A stretch of 58,588 bases of DNA, from contig JAFVVH010000073.1 in the NCBI GenBank assembly GCA_017502285.1, positions 1 to 58,588 of the forward strand, given 5' to 3'. This stretch comes from Oscillospiraceae bacterium. GTDB taxonomy: Bacteria; Bacillota; Clostridia; Oscillospirales; Oscillospiraceae. The position numbers and the translations under genes were made by a program. The notes under the pieces were generated by a model that worked only from the letters and a program-made list of their open reading frames with translations, was not told the origin of the DNA and did no database searches. Shown piece after piece: positions 23,114 to 31,940 of the stretch. Each line of letters begins with the position of its first letter. The stretch's first letter is position 1.

Positions 23114-23899
23114 ATGAAACTGATCATCAAGAACAATTATGATGACATGAGCGCATGGGCTGCCCAGCACATCGCCGATGCCATCAACAACCACAAGGGA
23201 AACCGTCCTTTCGTCCTGGGCCTGCCCACCGGTTCTTCTCCTCTGGGTGTGTATAAGCGCCTGATCGAGATGAACAAAGCCGGCAAGGTGACCTTCAAAA
23301 ACGTTGTCACCTTCAACATGGACGAGTACGTAGGCCTGCCCCGTGAGCACGACCAGAGCTACTGGTACTTCATGCACGACAACTTCTTTAACCACATCGA
23401 TATTCCCGCCGAGAACGTCAACATCCTCAACGGCATGGCAGAAGATCTGGAGGCCGAGTGCCAGCGCTACGAGGACAAGATCGCCTCCTACGGCGGTATC
23501 GACCTGTTCCTGGGCGGCAGCGGTGTGGACGGCCATATTGCCTTTAACGAGCCCTTCACCTCCCTGACTTCTCGCACCGGTGTGCGCGCCCTGACCGAGG
23601 ACACCCTGATCGCTAACTCCCGTTTCTTTGACAACGACCCGGACAAGGTGCCCAAGACCGCCCTGTCCGTGGGTGTTGGCACCGTGTGCGACTCCAAGCA
23701 AGTGCTGCTGGTCATCAACGGCCACAACAAGGCCCGCGCCCTGCGCCACTGCGTGGAGGGTGGTGTGGACCACGCCTGGACCATCAGCGCCCTGCAGCTG
23801 CATCCCGACGGCATCATCGCCTGTGACGAAGCCGCCTGCGGCGAGCTGAAGGTGGACACCTACAAGTACTTCAAGGAAATCTACAAGAACGAGAAATAA
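23114..23899 (+). CDS. nagB: Glucosamine-6-phosphate deaminase
   Basis: 261 residues, full length. The motifs are clear: [18 protein letters not shown] (phosphate binding), [18 protein letters not shown] (catalytic Asp), [16 protein letters not shown] (the catalytic Asp/His loop, here GGSGVDGH rather than the usual GGIGxDGH) and SVGVGTV near residue 190. It converts glucosamine 6-phosphate to fructose 6-phosphate and ammonia, feeding amino-sugar carbon into glycolysis. It is monocistronic with its own promoter and terminator; nagA is not adjacent. The ribosome site is weak (TGGAGTGTGATCGATA). Confidence 0.95.
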   Translation: MKLIIKNNYDDMSAWAAQHIADAINNHKGNRPFVLGLPTGSSPLGVYKRLIEMNKAGKVTFKNVVTFNMDEYVGLPREHDQSYWYFMHDNFFNHIDIPAENVNILNGMAEDLEAECQRYEDKIASYGGIDLFLGGSGVDGHIAFNEPFTSLTSRTGVRALTEDTLIANSRFFDNDPDKVPKTALSVGVGTVCDSKQVLLVINGHNKARALRHCVEGGVDHAWTISALQLHPDGIIACDEAACGELKVDTYKYFKEIYKNEK

Positions 23900-23913
23900 T
23901 TCTGCCAAATCAA

Positions 23914-23941
23914 ATGCGCCACCCCGATTGGGGTGGCGCAT
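23914..23941. terminator. Terminator between nagB and the DnaI-like gene
   Basis: ATGCGCCACCCC (23914-23925), GATT loop, GGGGTGGCGCAT (23930-23941), then TTCTTTT. It ends nagB and, five bases after the convergent stop, may also serve the leftward gene. Confidence 0.88.
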
Positions 23942-23946
23942 TTCTT

Positions 23947-24942
23947 TTACAGCATGTTCTTTTTCTGCTTGCGGATATCTTCTCCAAAGAAGTGCAGGGC
24001 GTGATATTCCCCCTCCAGTCGGGAGGCGATCTGGGGCGAATAGCGCCGAGCCACCTCGTCCATGGACAGGTTAGACGAAATGATGGTGTGCTTGTTGCTG
24101 GTCAGTCGGGTGTTGATCACGGTATACAGCGAGCTCTGGCTCAAAGGCGTGGTCAGTTCGCTGCCCAAATCGTCCACGATGAGCAGGTCACAGTTGAGGT
24201 ATCGGCGCGTCTCGTCTCTGGCCTCGGGATCCCGGCCAAATTTCTGGTCCTCAAACCGGGCGAAGATGTTGCCGGCAGTGTCGTACACCACGGAATGGCC
24301 CTGTTCGGACACAGCACGGGCGATGCAGGCTGACAAAAATGTCTTGCCCAGACCGGGAGCACCGTACAGAAACAGGTTTCGGGTGGCACGCTGTCCAAAC
24401 GTTCTGGCATAATTCAGGCAGACCGGGAAAATCACGTTCTCCATATTGTCCCGGGGCGATATCCCGGCAGCAAGATCGGGAATCGTTCCATAATAGTCAA
24501 ACCGAAAGCTGTCAAACGTCTGCTCTCCCAGCTTAAGCAGGTCGGACAGAGCGCTGATCTGCTCTTGCGTGCACAGCCGGTGCAGACATTCACACATCTG
24601 TGTCCCTTTCCATCCACTGTCACCGCACAGGGGGCACGCAGGGGTATCGTCCAAATCACTGGGTGCCAGTCCCATGGTGCCCAGCAGCAGGTTGCGCTCA
24701 TCCTGCAGATCCAGATTTTTAGCCCGCAGCTGCGCAAGGGCGGGGGCGGGGTCCTCTCCCCGGCGCAGCGCTGCCGTGACCACTCCGGTCATAGTCGCCC
24801 GCAGTTCCCGGTCGATTTGTGCCAAGCGAGGCTGTTGAGCATAGATTTGCGTCCGGCGCTGTTCTGTACGCCGGGCACGCTCTCTGCGCTGCTCCTCCAG
24901 CCGGCGAGATGCCCGCTGGAGCACATTGGGATCGTAAGACAT
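23947..24942 (-). CDS. DnaI/DnaC-like AAA+ helicase loader
   Basis: 331 residues. A coiled-coil N-terminus rich in Arg and Gln (about 1-90) is followed by a small Cys cluster (CPLCGDSGW then MCECLHRLC, about 103-122) that resembles the zinc-binding element of DnaI. An AAA+ domain comes next: Walker A GAPGLGKTFLS (about 193), Walker B LLIVDDLG (about 253) and a sensor region (HTIISSNLSMDEV). It should load the replicative helicase DnaB at forks. It follows the DnaD-like gene with only four bases between, as in clostridial primosome operons. Confidence 0.9.
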   Translation of the reverse strand: MSYDPNVLQRASRRLEEQRRERARRTEQRRTQIYAQQPRLAQIDRELRATMTGVVTAALRRGEDPAPALAQLRAKNLDLQDERNLLLGTMGLAPSDLDDTPACPLCGDSGWKGTQMCECLHRLCTQEQISALSDLLKLGEQTFDSFRFDYYGTIPDLAAGISPRDNMENVIFPVCLNYARTFGQRATRNLFLYGAPGLGKTFLSACIARAVSEQGHSVVYDTAGNIFARFEDQKFGRDPEARDETRRYLNCDLLIVDDLGSELTTPLSQSSLYTVINTRLTSNKHTIISSNLSMDEVARRYSPQIASRLEGEYHALHFFGEDIRKQKKNML

Positions 24943-24946
24943 AGAC

Positions 24947-25891
24947 TCAACCTCCCTGTTCCTGTGTCATCTGCTGCAGCAGGCGTTTGGCCCGCTCCAG
25001 ATCCTCCCGGGCGCGCCGGCCCGAATCGGCTTCGGCAGGGTGAACTGCCGCGCTGCGGGGGGCAGTGTCCCCGGCCTGTATCTGCGCCGTGGTGTGCAGT
25101 CCCTTTTCATGCCAGCGCAGCAAAATTTTATTCATATACCGCCAATCCATGCTCTTGGACGCGGTCCCCATCACGGTTTTCTCATAGGCCAGCCGCAGGG
25201 CATCGTGATCAAAGCCCATTTCCAGCCAGCTGTCGATGTACTTGCTCTCCCGCTCCACAAGCGGACGCTGGGGCAGGTCCAGCAGCCGGACGACCTCTCC
25301 CTCTCTGGTGCGGCGGCTCATCTGCCGCTGCAGATACTCCTCCGCCCGGGGGGCGGTGTCCACACCCTCCCTCGCCCAGCGGAAGGCCTCCCGCCGGATC
25401 TGAGACAAAAAGGGCTTGCGTCCCGCGCCGTATTTGCGTTCTACCTCCAGTTCACACCATCCCACGATGAGCAAAATGACCTCTGTGGGCAGGGCCAGAT
25501 GATCGTAAAGGGTATAAAGAGTCTTCAAGTCGGCAGTGGACAGTTTTTTCCCCAGTCTTCGCTCCACCTCGTCCGCCAGTTGGGAAAAGGCCGTCCCCGC
25601 TCCCAGCGCGGCAGTAAGGTCATCCAATGTATATTCCGGGATCTGCGCTTCCGGCTCCACCACAGGCGCGCAGGTCTGCACCGGCAGCTTCCCGGTCAGT
25701 CCACAGGCACACAGCTTGTCCGCGGCCGCCTGCAGCCGGGCTTCGGGCCAGCCGAGGCCCTGTACGCTGCCCCGGCGCAGCAGGTGCAGATACACCAGCG
25801 CCGCATCGCCGTCCGCCAGCTTCAGCAGTCGGTCGGCCGTCTCCCCGGACAGGGACAATATGCTGTTGGGCAAAAGGGTCACGGGTTCCAT
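24947..25891 (-). CDS. DnaD-domain replication protein
   Basis: 314 residues. A poorly conserved winged-helix-like N-terminus (about 1-95) is followed by two DnaD/DnaB2-type helical domains (about 110-190 and 205-285). The second has the hallmark YxxxIxxW-type motif within KSMDWRYMNKILLRWHEKG. DnaD-domain proteins help remodel DNA and recruit the helicase loader in Firmicutes. Start ATG 25891 follows AAGGAGG. The four-base gap to the DnaI-like gene indicates one operon. Confidence 0.9.
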   Translation of the reverse strand: MEPVTLLPNSILSLSGETADRLLKLADGDAALVYLHLLRRGSVQGLGWPEARLQAAADKLCACGLTGKLPVQTCAPVVEPEAQIPEYTLDDLTAALGAGTAFSQLADEVERRLGKKLSTADLKTLYTLYDHLALPTEVILLIVGWCELEVERKYGAGRKPFLSQIRREAFRWAREGVDTAPRAEEYLQRQMSRRTREGEVVRLLDLPQRPLVERESKYIDSWLEMGFDHDALRLAYEKTVMGTASKSMDWRYMNKILLRWHEKGLHTTAQIQAGDTAPRSAAVHPAEADSGRRAREDLERAKRLLQQMTQEQGG

Positions 25892-26030
25892 GGGCCGACC
25901 TCCTTCGTGTATGTTCCTTCCTATTCTACTCTAAAATCCCGGTTTCGTAAACAGAAAATCCGTCTCCGCGACAAATTCTCATAAATTTTACAAAAAAACA
26001 TGGTTTGGAACTTTTTCCTGAGCGAAAAGT

Positions 26031-26040
26031 GTGCTATACT
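26031..26040 (+). promoter_or_regulatory. Extended -10 promoter of zapA
   Basis: TGC-TATACT (TG at 26032-26033, TATACT 26035-26040) is a good extended -10; only a weak TTTTTC lies at the -35 position (26012-26017). It lies about 60 bases ahead of zapA and upstream of the zapA-mrdA gene run. Confidence 0.55.
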
Positions 26041-26099
26041 ATATTTAAATATAAGTATCGTCCGCCCGGACAGATACAAAAGATACGGAGGGGCCAAAT

Positions 26100-26414
26100 A
26101 TGAAAAACAAAGTGACCGTTTCCATTGCCGGACAGGAGTACACTCTGGTAGGTACCGAGGACGAAAGCTACGTGCGTCAAATCGCCGCCCACGTGGACGA
26201 GCAGGTGCGTCAGGTGGCCGATGCGGGCCGCATGTCCATGGTGGACAGCGCCATTCTGGCGGCTGTCAACATCGCCGACCAGTACTTCAAGGAGCAGAGC
26301 TCCTGCGAGAACCTTCGCCGCCAGCTGAAGGAGGCTCTAGAGGAGTCCGCCCGCCAGAAGATGGAGCTTTCCGATGCCAAGCGCGAGATTTTTAAGCTGC
26401 AGTCCAAAAGATAA
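26100..26414 (+). CDS. zapA: Cell division protein ZapA
   Basis: 104 residues. The N-terminal domain (about 1-60) has the ZapA pattern: KVTVSIAGQEYTLVGTEDES, then YVRQIAAHVDEQVRQVAD and the helix VDSAILAAVNIADQYFKE. A C-terminal coiled coil follows (about 63-104). ZapA bundles FtsZ filaments at midcell. GGAGGGGCC lies before the ATG. It leads the rightward growth-and-division gene run, but a 12-base inverted repeat after its stop (26428-26460) could partly separate it from the next gene. Confidence 0.92.
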   Translation: MKNKVTVSIAGQEYTLVGTEDESYVRQIAAHVDEQVRQVADAGRMSMVDSAILAAVNIADQYFKEQSSCENLRRQLKEALEESARQKMELSDAKREIFKLQSKR

Positions 26415-26427
26415 ACAAACTCACACA

Positions 26428-26460
26428 GTCCAAGGCCGGGGAACTGCTCCGGCCTTGGAC
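26428..26460 (+). terminator. Inverted repeat after zapA (possible partial terminator)
   Basis: GTCCAAGGCCGG (26428-26439) and CCGGCCTTGGAC (26449-26460) form a perfect 12-base stem. There is no T-run, so read-through into the U32 peptidase gene is likely. Confidence 0.5.
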
Positions 26461-26487
26461 ATGTGCCGTTTTTAGGAGGTAGTCCCC

Positions 26488-28572
26488 ATGCTGGAACTGC
26501 TCTCTCCCGCCGGATCGCAGGAGGCGCTGGTCGCCGCGGTACAAAACGGTGCCGACGCGGTCTATCTGGGATTTGGAGATTTTAATGCCCGCCGCAACGC
26601 GAAAAACTTTTCTGAGGAAGAGGTTGCGGCGGCGGTTTCTTATTGCCATTTACGGGGCGTCAAGGTCTTTCTGACCATGAACACCCTGCTCACCGACCGG
26701 GAGCTTCCCGCCGCCGCCGAGCATGCCGCCAAAGCCAGCGCCATGGGTGTGGACGCGGTACTGGTGCAGGATCTGGGTGTGCTGCGCATGCTGCGCCAGA
26801 CGGCACCCGACCTGCCCGTCCATGCCTCCACCCAGATGACCGTTCACTCTCTGGACGGAGTCAAGATGGCCGCTGATCTGGGCATTAGCCGCGCGGTGCT
26901 GTCCCGGGAACTGGGCTGGCGGGAAATCGAGCATATCTGCCTGCACTCCCCCATCGAGATTGAGGTATTTGCCCACGGCGCCCTGTGCATGTGCTATTCC
27001 GGTCAGTGCTTCTTCTCCAGCGTCATCGGCGGCCGCAGCGGAAACCGCGGCCTGTGCGCCCAGCCCTGCCGTATGAAGTACGGCTGGAACGGCAGAGCGG
27101 ACGAATACCCCCTGTCCCTGAAGGACATGTCGCTGGCCGGCCATCTGGAGCAGCTGCGCAAGATGGGTGTGGCCTGCGTCAAGCTGGAAGGCCGCATGAA
27201 ACGTCCGGAATACGTGGCTATCGTCACCGGAGTCTATTCCCGGGCCATCCGCGAGGGTCGCGAGCCCACCGCGCAGGAGCTGGAAATGCTGCGGCAGGCC
27301 TTTTCCAGAGACGGCTTTACCGACGGCTATTTCAAGGGCAAGAAAGGTCCGGACATGTTTGGCGTTCGTCAGGACGAGGCCGAGCCCAAGGAACTGTTCG
27401 CTCAGGCCCGCTCCACCTACGAAAGTGGTGAAAACCGCAAGGAGCCCGTGCGCATGTATGCCATGATCCGCGCCGGGGAACAGGCCCAGGTGGGTGTCGA
27501 GGACAAGGAGGGCCGGGTTACTACCGTGTCCGGCCCGGTACCTGAGGCCGCCATGAACGTGCCCCTGACCGCCGAAAAGGTGGAGGGCCAGCTGTCCCGC
27601 ACCGGCGGCACTCCCTTCGCCTGCGAAAAGGTCACCGCCTTTGTGGAGGAGGGTTTGTCCCTTCCCCTGTCCGCCCTGAATGCCATGCGCAGAGACGTGC
27701 TGGACCGGCTGTGTGAACAGCGGGTGATCCTGCCCCAACGCAGACACGTCCCCTTCAAGGCCGGTGTCCGTTATGAAAACCCCAAGCATCCCCCCGTCCT
27801 CACCGTGTGCGTGCGCTCCGCCGACCAGATCAGCACAGATCTTCTGCGCTTGCAGCCCGCCCTGCTCTATATCCCCGCCGAGGAAGGGGCCGCTCACCCG
27901 GAAAAGGTGCAGCTTGCCCAAAGCATGGGTGTCCCCGTATGCGCGGTGCTGCCCCGCATTTTTTGGGATACTGAGCGCGACAGCGTGGTCAAGGACCTGA
28001 AGAAAATGCAGGAACTTGGTGTAACCGAGGCTTTGGTGGCCACCCCCGGCGCCATTGAACTGGCCCGACAGATGGGCTTCGCCTTGCGTTCGGACTACGG
28101 TCTGGGTGTGTTCAACAGCCAGACCCTCAAGGAACTCAAACGACTGGGCTTTGTCTCCGCCACCGCATCCTTCGAGCTGCGGCTGGCCCAGATCCGGGAC
28201 ATTTCCAAGCCCATCCCCACGGAACTGATCGCCTACGGCCGTCTGCCCCTGATGATCACGGAAAACTGCATCGTCCACAACCACAGCGGTCAGCATACCT
28301 GTGGCAACGTCAACCAACTCACCGACCGCAAGGGAGAGCGTTTCCCCGTGGTCAAGGCCTACGGCTGCCGCAATGAGATCCTCAACTCCAAAAAGCTGTT
28401 TCTGGCCGACAAACAGGCCGACTGGGCCAAGCTTGGCCTGTGGGCCGCCCGGCTGCAGTTCACCACGGAAAACGCAACCGAGTGCGTCCGGGTGCTGGAG
28501 CGCTATCTGGGCCGAGGCAGCTTCGAGCCCAACGAGATCACCCGGGGACTTTATTACCGGGCGGTGGAGTGA
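26488..28572 (+). CDS. U32-family peptidase, large RlhA/TrhP-like form
   Basis: 694 residues. The N-terminal U32 barrel has the family opening LLSPAGSQEALVAAVQNGAD, the KVFLTMNTL strand, and the cysteine-rich signature HGALCMCYSGQCFFSS followed by GNRGLCAQPCRM (about 165-195), which carries the Fe-S/zinc-like ligands. A second C-terminal half (about 390-694) ends with another cysteine-containing block (HNHSGQHTCGNVNQ). In Escherichia coli, proteins of this family hydroxylate RNA (RlhA on 23S rRNA, TrhP on tRNA), so an RNA-modifying role is more likely than proteolysis. Which one is not decided here. Confidence 0.85.
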   Translation: MLELLSPAGSQEALVAAVQNGADAVYLGFGDFNARRNAKNFSEEEVAAAVSYCHLRGVKVFLTMNTLLTDRELPAAAEHAAKASAMGVDAVLVQDLGVLRMLRQTAPDLPVHASTQMTVHSLDGVKMAADLGISRAVLSRELGWREIEHICLHSPIEIEVFAHGALCMCYSGQCFFSSVIGGRSGNRGLCAQPCRMKYGWNGRADEYPLSLKDMSLAGHLEQLRKMGVACVKLEGRMKRPEYVAIVTGVYSRAIREGREPTAQELEMLRQAFSRDGFTDGYFKGKKGPDMFGVRQDEAEPKELFAQARSTYESGENRKEPVRMYAMIRAGEQAQVGVEDKEGRVTTVSGPVPEAAMNVPLTAEKVEGQLSRTGGTPFACEKVTAFVEEGLSLPLSALNAMRRDVLDRLCEQRVILPQRRHVPFKAGVRYENPKHPPVLTVCVRSADQISTDLLRLQPALLYIPAEEGAAHPEKVQLAQSMGVPVCAVLPRIFWDTERDSVVKDLKKMQELGVTEALVATPGAIELARQMGFALRSDYGLGVFNSQTLKELKRLGFVSATASFELRLAQIRDISKPIPTELIAYGRLPLMITENCIVHNHSGQHTCGNVNQLTDRKGERFPVVKAYGCRNEILNSKKLFLADKQADWAKLGLWAARLQFTTENATECVRVLERYLGRGSFEPNEITRGLYYRAVE

Positions 28573-28635
28573 CAGGATTCGCCCTCATTCTTGCCCCGGA
28601 TATGAAACAATGAACAGAAAGGCAGCTGTGCCCTT

Positions 28636-29085
28636 ATGGAATTAAAAGTAAAAGCCCTCTCCCCCAAGATCGGCACCGACATTCCCGCCCCCTTCTATGC
28701 CAGCGCCGGCGCGGCGGCTATGGACCTGCACGCTTGCACGGACGACGCGGTCACCATTCCCGCCGGCGGCCGCAAGGTCATCCCCACCGGCATCGCCATC
28801 GCTCTGCCCTCGGCAGACTACGTGGCACTGGTCTTTGCCCGCAGCGGCCTTGGCATCAAGCACGGCATTGCTCCGGCCAACTGTGTGGGTGTGATCGACA
28901 GCGACTACCGGGGCGAGATCATGGTGGGACTGCACAATGCAGGGAATACAGACTATACCATCCAACCCGCCGACCGCATCGCCCAGCTGATGATCACCCC
29001 CGTGGTACAGGCAACGGTCACCCTTGTGGACGAGTTGGACGACACCGCCCGCGGCGTTGGCGGTTTTGGTTCTACCGGCAAATAA
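28636..29085 (+). CDS. dut: Deoxyuridine 5'-triphosphate nucleotidohydrolase (dUTPase)
   Basis: 149 residues with all five trimeric dUTPase motifs: AGAAAMDLHA, FARSGLGIKHGI (P-loop like), NCVGVIDSDYRGEIMV (catalytic Asp), DRIAQLMITPV and the C-terminal RGVGGFGSTGK that closes over the active site. It hydrolyses dUTP to dUMP, keeping uracil out of DNA. AGAAAGGCAGC lies ahead of the ATG. It is part of the rightward run between the U32 peptidase and the DUF2262 gene. Confidence 0.97.
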   Translation: MELKVKALSPKIGTDIPAPFYASAGAAAMDLHACTDDAVTIPAGGRKVIPTGIAIALPSADYVALVFARSGLGIKHGIAPANCVGVIDSDYRGEIMVGLHNAGNTDYTIQPADRIAQLMITPVVQATVTLVDELDDTARGVGGFGSTGK

Positions 29086-29114
29086 CAAGTGACATCGCAA
29101 AAGGAGTCTTTTCT

Positions 29115-29942
29115 ATGTGGCCTTTTGGAAAGAAAAAAGAAAAACCCAGCGAGCCCTCCGCACAGGAACTTCAAGTACAGGAATTTGCTCAAAAATTCCT
29201 TCCGGATGAAATCGTCCTTGTGGCGGTGACCGGACCGGAAGGGGTGTCCGACGAGCGGGCTGAGGGCGAAGCCCTTTGGACGCTCACCATCCCCCTCACC
29301 GCATGGATGGACGAGGATGATGGCGTAGTAAGCACTGCCCCCGCCCGGGCCCAAATTCTGGCAGACGACCGCCTGCGCAGCTACCTGTGCCAGCGTCTGC
29401 CCGGCAACTTTATCATCAAGGCCCGGGTGCGTCCCGGTAAGGAGGACGGTCTGTTTCAGCTGGTAGGTATGCCCGAACCAGGCTTTGACCCGGAACTGAA
29501 GGCCATCCTCAACGAGCAGGTCAAACCTGTCACGCTGGAAACGGACGATTTGGGCACTTTCACTCTGCACCGGCGTATGAACTGGTTTGAGACGCAGACC
29601 GACTGGCTGGGCCACCCCGTCCAGCTTACCTTCAATCAGGGCAGCGACGACGACCATCAGGCCAGCCTTGCCTCCGCCCGCGCCCTGCTGGGCGCTGCCA
29701 ACGACTGGGACGTGCGCCTGCGCAGCTTCGTGGTCGACCACCTGCTGGACACAGTCAACGAGCAGGAGGACCAGCCGTTGTCCGGCGATGAGCTTGCAAG
29801 CAGCCTGATTCCGGAGGCCGTGCATGCAGAGCCCAACGGCCACTTTACCCTATGGTACGGCAGCGACCTGTTCTTTGGCCAGGCCGCTCAGGTGTCCGGC
29901 ACGCTGGAGGCCGGCCCCACAGATGCCCGGCTGGAAGAATAA
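29115..29942 (+). CDS. DUF2262-like protein (275 aa)
   Basis: The start MWPFGKKKEKPSEPSAQELQ is basic. The first half (about 20-130) has strands of an unassigned domain, and the second half (about 150-265) matches my memory of DUF2262: LGTFTLHRRMNWFETQTDWL, a helical stretch DWDVRLRSFVVDHLLDTVNE, and a C-terminal PNGHFTLWYGSDLFFGQAA then VSGTLEAG. No enzymatic motif is evident and no function is known for the family. AAAGGAG precedes the ATG at 29115. It sits between dut and maf in the same run. Confidence 0.75.
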   Translation: MWPFGKKKEKPSEPSAQELQVQEFAQKFLPDEIVLVAVTGPEGVSDERAEGEALWTLTIPLTAWMDEDDGVVSTAPARAQILADDRLRSYLCQRLPGNFIIKARVRPGKEDGLFQLVGMPEPGFDPELKAILNEQVKPVTLETDDLGTFTLHRRMNWFETQTDWLGHPVQLTFNQGSDDDHQASLASARALLGAANDWDVRLRSFVVDHLLDTVNEQEDQPLSGDELASSLIPEAVHAEPNGHFTLWYGSDLFFGQAAQVSGTLEAGPTDARLEE

Positions 29943-29959
29943 CGGTTTGGTGATACGCA

Positions 29960-30541
29960 ATGAAGATCATTCTCGCCTCCCAGTCCCCCCGGCGGCGTGA
30001 GCTGCTGGAGCGTATGGGACTGGAACACTTTGAAATACAACCTGCCGTGGGGGAGGAACATGCCTCCCCCCATCTTTCCCCCGCTCAACTGGTAGAGGAA
30101 CTGTCCCGACAAAAGGCACAGGAAGTGGCCCTCACTGCCGCTGCAGAGGACATCGTCATCGCCGCGGATACGGTGGTAGCCGCAGACAACCGAGTGCTGG
30201 GTAAGCCCCACAACCGCGAGGACGCTATGGATATGCTCCGTTTCCTGTCCGGCCGCACCCACACAGTCTACACCGGTGTTACCGTGCGTCAGGGGGAGCA
30301 GGTGCTCACCCAACACGAAGCTACCGATGTGATTTTCCGCCCCCTGACCGACCGCGAGATCGCCGCCTATGTGGACACCGCCGAGCCCATGGACAAGGCC
30401 GGAGCCTACGGCATACAGGGCCGGGGCTGCGTGCTGGTGGAGGGCATCCGTGGCGACTATTATAACGTAATGGGCCTTCCGGTCTGCCGGCTGGCCCTGA
30501 TGCTGCGCCAATTTGGTGTGGATCCTCTGGTACAGGAGTGA
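29960..30541 (+). CDS. maf: Maf-type nucleotide pyrophosphatase
   Basis: 193 residues. The N-terminal LASQSPRRRELLERMGL (phosphate-binding), IAADTVVAADNRVLGKP (catalytic base region) and SGRTHTVYTGVTV are the three Maf motifs, and the end AGAYGIQGRGCVLVEGIRGDYYNVMGLP is highly conserved. The YhdE/Maf clade hydrolyses dTTP, UTP or modified nucleotides as house-cleaning. In Firmicutes maf commonly precedes the mre genes, as here, four bases before mreC. Confidence 0.95.
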   Translation: MKIILASQSPRRRELLERMGLEHFEIQPAVGEEHASPHLSPAQLVEELSRQKAQEVALTAAAEDIVIAADTVVAADNRVLGKPHNREDAMDMLRFLSGRTHTVYTGVTVRQGEQVLTQHEATDVIFRPLTDREIAAYVDTAEPMDKAGAYGIQGRGCVLVEGIRGDYYNVMGLPVCRLALMLRQFGVDPLVQE

Positions 30542-30545
30542 TAGG

Positions 30546-31382
30546 GTGAAAAGATTTTTCCGCAATAACGGTGCGGTGCTGCTCATCGCAGCCCTTATAC
30601 TGTCCGTGCTCATCGGCGTGGGCGGTCGAATGCTGGGCACCGACCCGCTCACCGGCGTGATCAACACCGTGTCTACCCCGGTCCGAGCCGGCATCAACGC
30701 CGTGATCAACTGGGCCGAGGGCCTGTACGATTACATGTTCCACTATCAGGACATGGAACAGGAGGTTTCCGAGCTGCGCCGCAAGGTGGCCCGCCTGGAA
30801 GACCAGGTCCGTCAGGGTCAGGAGGCCAGCCGGGAAAATAAGCAGCTGCGTCAGCTGCTGAACCTGCAGGAAAAGCGCCGGGACTTCGTCTTTGAAGCGG
30901 CCCGGGTATCCGCCCGGGGCACACAGGGCTGGGACTCCACCCTGACCATCTCCAAGGGCTCCGCCAGCGGTGTCAAGATCAGCGACTGTGTCATCACCGA
31001 AACCGGTGCGCTGGTGGGCGTGGTCAGTCAGGTTGGCCCGAACTGGGCCACTGTAGACACCGTGATCAGCCCAAACATGGAAATGGGCGCTCTGGTGTCC
31101 CGTGCCAATGCCTCCGGCATTCTGGAAGGCGAGTTGTCCATGATGCAGCAGGGCCTTGTCAAACTGTCCTATCTGCCCCTTGACACCGGCCTTCTGCCCG
31201 GAGACGAGGTACTTACCTCCGGTCGGGGCGAGGTCTACCCATCCGGTCTTGTGGTGGGCACGGTAGAACAACTCAAAACCGACCAATCCGGCATGAACTG
31301 CTACGCTCTGGTCCATCCGGCTGTGGAACTGGACCAGCTGATCGAGGTTTTTGTCATTAAGCAATTCCACATCACAGATTGA
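30546..31382 (+). CDS. mreC: Rod shape-determining protein MreC
   Basis: 278 residues from a GTG start at 30546 (AGGAG eight bases upstream, overlapping the maf stop region). Layout: one N-terminal transmembrane helix (about 10-28), a coiled coil (about 65-105; MEQEVSELRRKVARLEDQVR), then the beta-rich extracellular domain with the family WDSTLTISKGSASGVK and GLVKLSYLPLDTGLLPGDEV. It links the cytoskeleton to wall synthesis. mreB does not precede it, which is unusual. Followed at once by mreD. Confidence 0.93.
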   Translation: MKRFFRNNGAVLLIAALILSVLIGVGGRMLGTDPLTGVINTVSTPVRAGINAVINWAEGLYDYMFHYQDMEQEVSELRRKVARLEDQVRQGQEASRENKQLRQLLNLQEKRRDFVFEAARVSARGTQGWDSTLTISKGSASGVKISDCVITETGALVGVVSQVGPNWATVDTVISPNMEMGALVSRANASGILEGELSMMQQGLVKLSYLPLDTGLLPGDEVLTSGRGEVYPSGLVVGTVEQLKTDQSGMNCYALVHPAVELDQLIEVFVIKQFHITD

Positions 31383-31398
31383 AAGGGAGGGCCAGCGT

Positions 31399-31911
31399 GT
31401 GACGCGACAGGCATGGCTTCATAAGTGGTTTTCCTACGCGTTGGCGCTGCTGGGTGTATGGTGGCTGGATGCCTATGTGCTCAGCCGCTTCCCCCTCTTG
31501 GGAGTCACCCCCATCCTGCTGCCCGTGGCCGTTACCGCAGTGGGTGTGCTGGAGGGTGTTGCCGGCGGCGCCGGCTTTGGTCTGGCCACCGGCCTGCTGT
31601 GGGCCACGGCCTATCCCGGCAGTCAGGGCGGGCGGGTCCTGCTGCTGACCGTAATGGGCTTATTTACCGGCGCACTGGCCCAGTACGCTCTGGCCCAGAC
31701 CCTGTGGGGCTGTGTGCTTTGCTCCGCAGCGGTTCTGACGATGATCGAAGCCATACAGGCCGCAAAGGAACTGTTCTTCCTGCGCGCCCAACTGCTTCCC
31801 ACCCTGCGTACCGCCCTACCCCAGCTTGTATGGACCCTTTGCTGGGTCCCGGTGGTCTACGGCATTTTCCACCGGGTATTCCGCCGGGTAGGCGGCGACC
31901 GCCTGTACTGA
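31399..31911 (+). CDS. mreD: Rod shape-determining protein MreD
   Basis: 170 residues and about five membrane helices, the usual size and topology for MreD. The GTG at 31399 follows AAGGGAGGGCCAGC; no ATG suits. Sequence conservation of MreD is low, so the call rests on topology, size and its fixed position between mreC and the class B PBP. It completes the elongasome membrane complex. Confidence 0.85.
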   Translation: MTRQAWLHKWFSYALALLGVWWLDAYVLSRFPLLGVTPILLPVAVTAVGVLEGVAGGAGFGLATGLLWATAYPGSQGGRVLLLTVMGLFTGALAQYALAQTLWGCVLCSAAVLTMIEAIQAAKELFFLRAQLLPTLRTALPQLVWTLCWVPVVYGIFHRVFRRVGGDRLY

Positions 31912-31940
31912 TCTTCTCCCGCACAAACGGAGGTGTTTCC

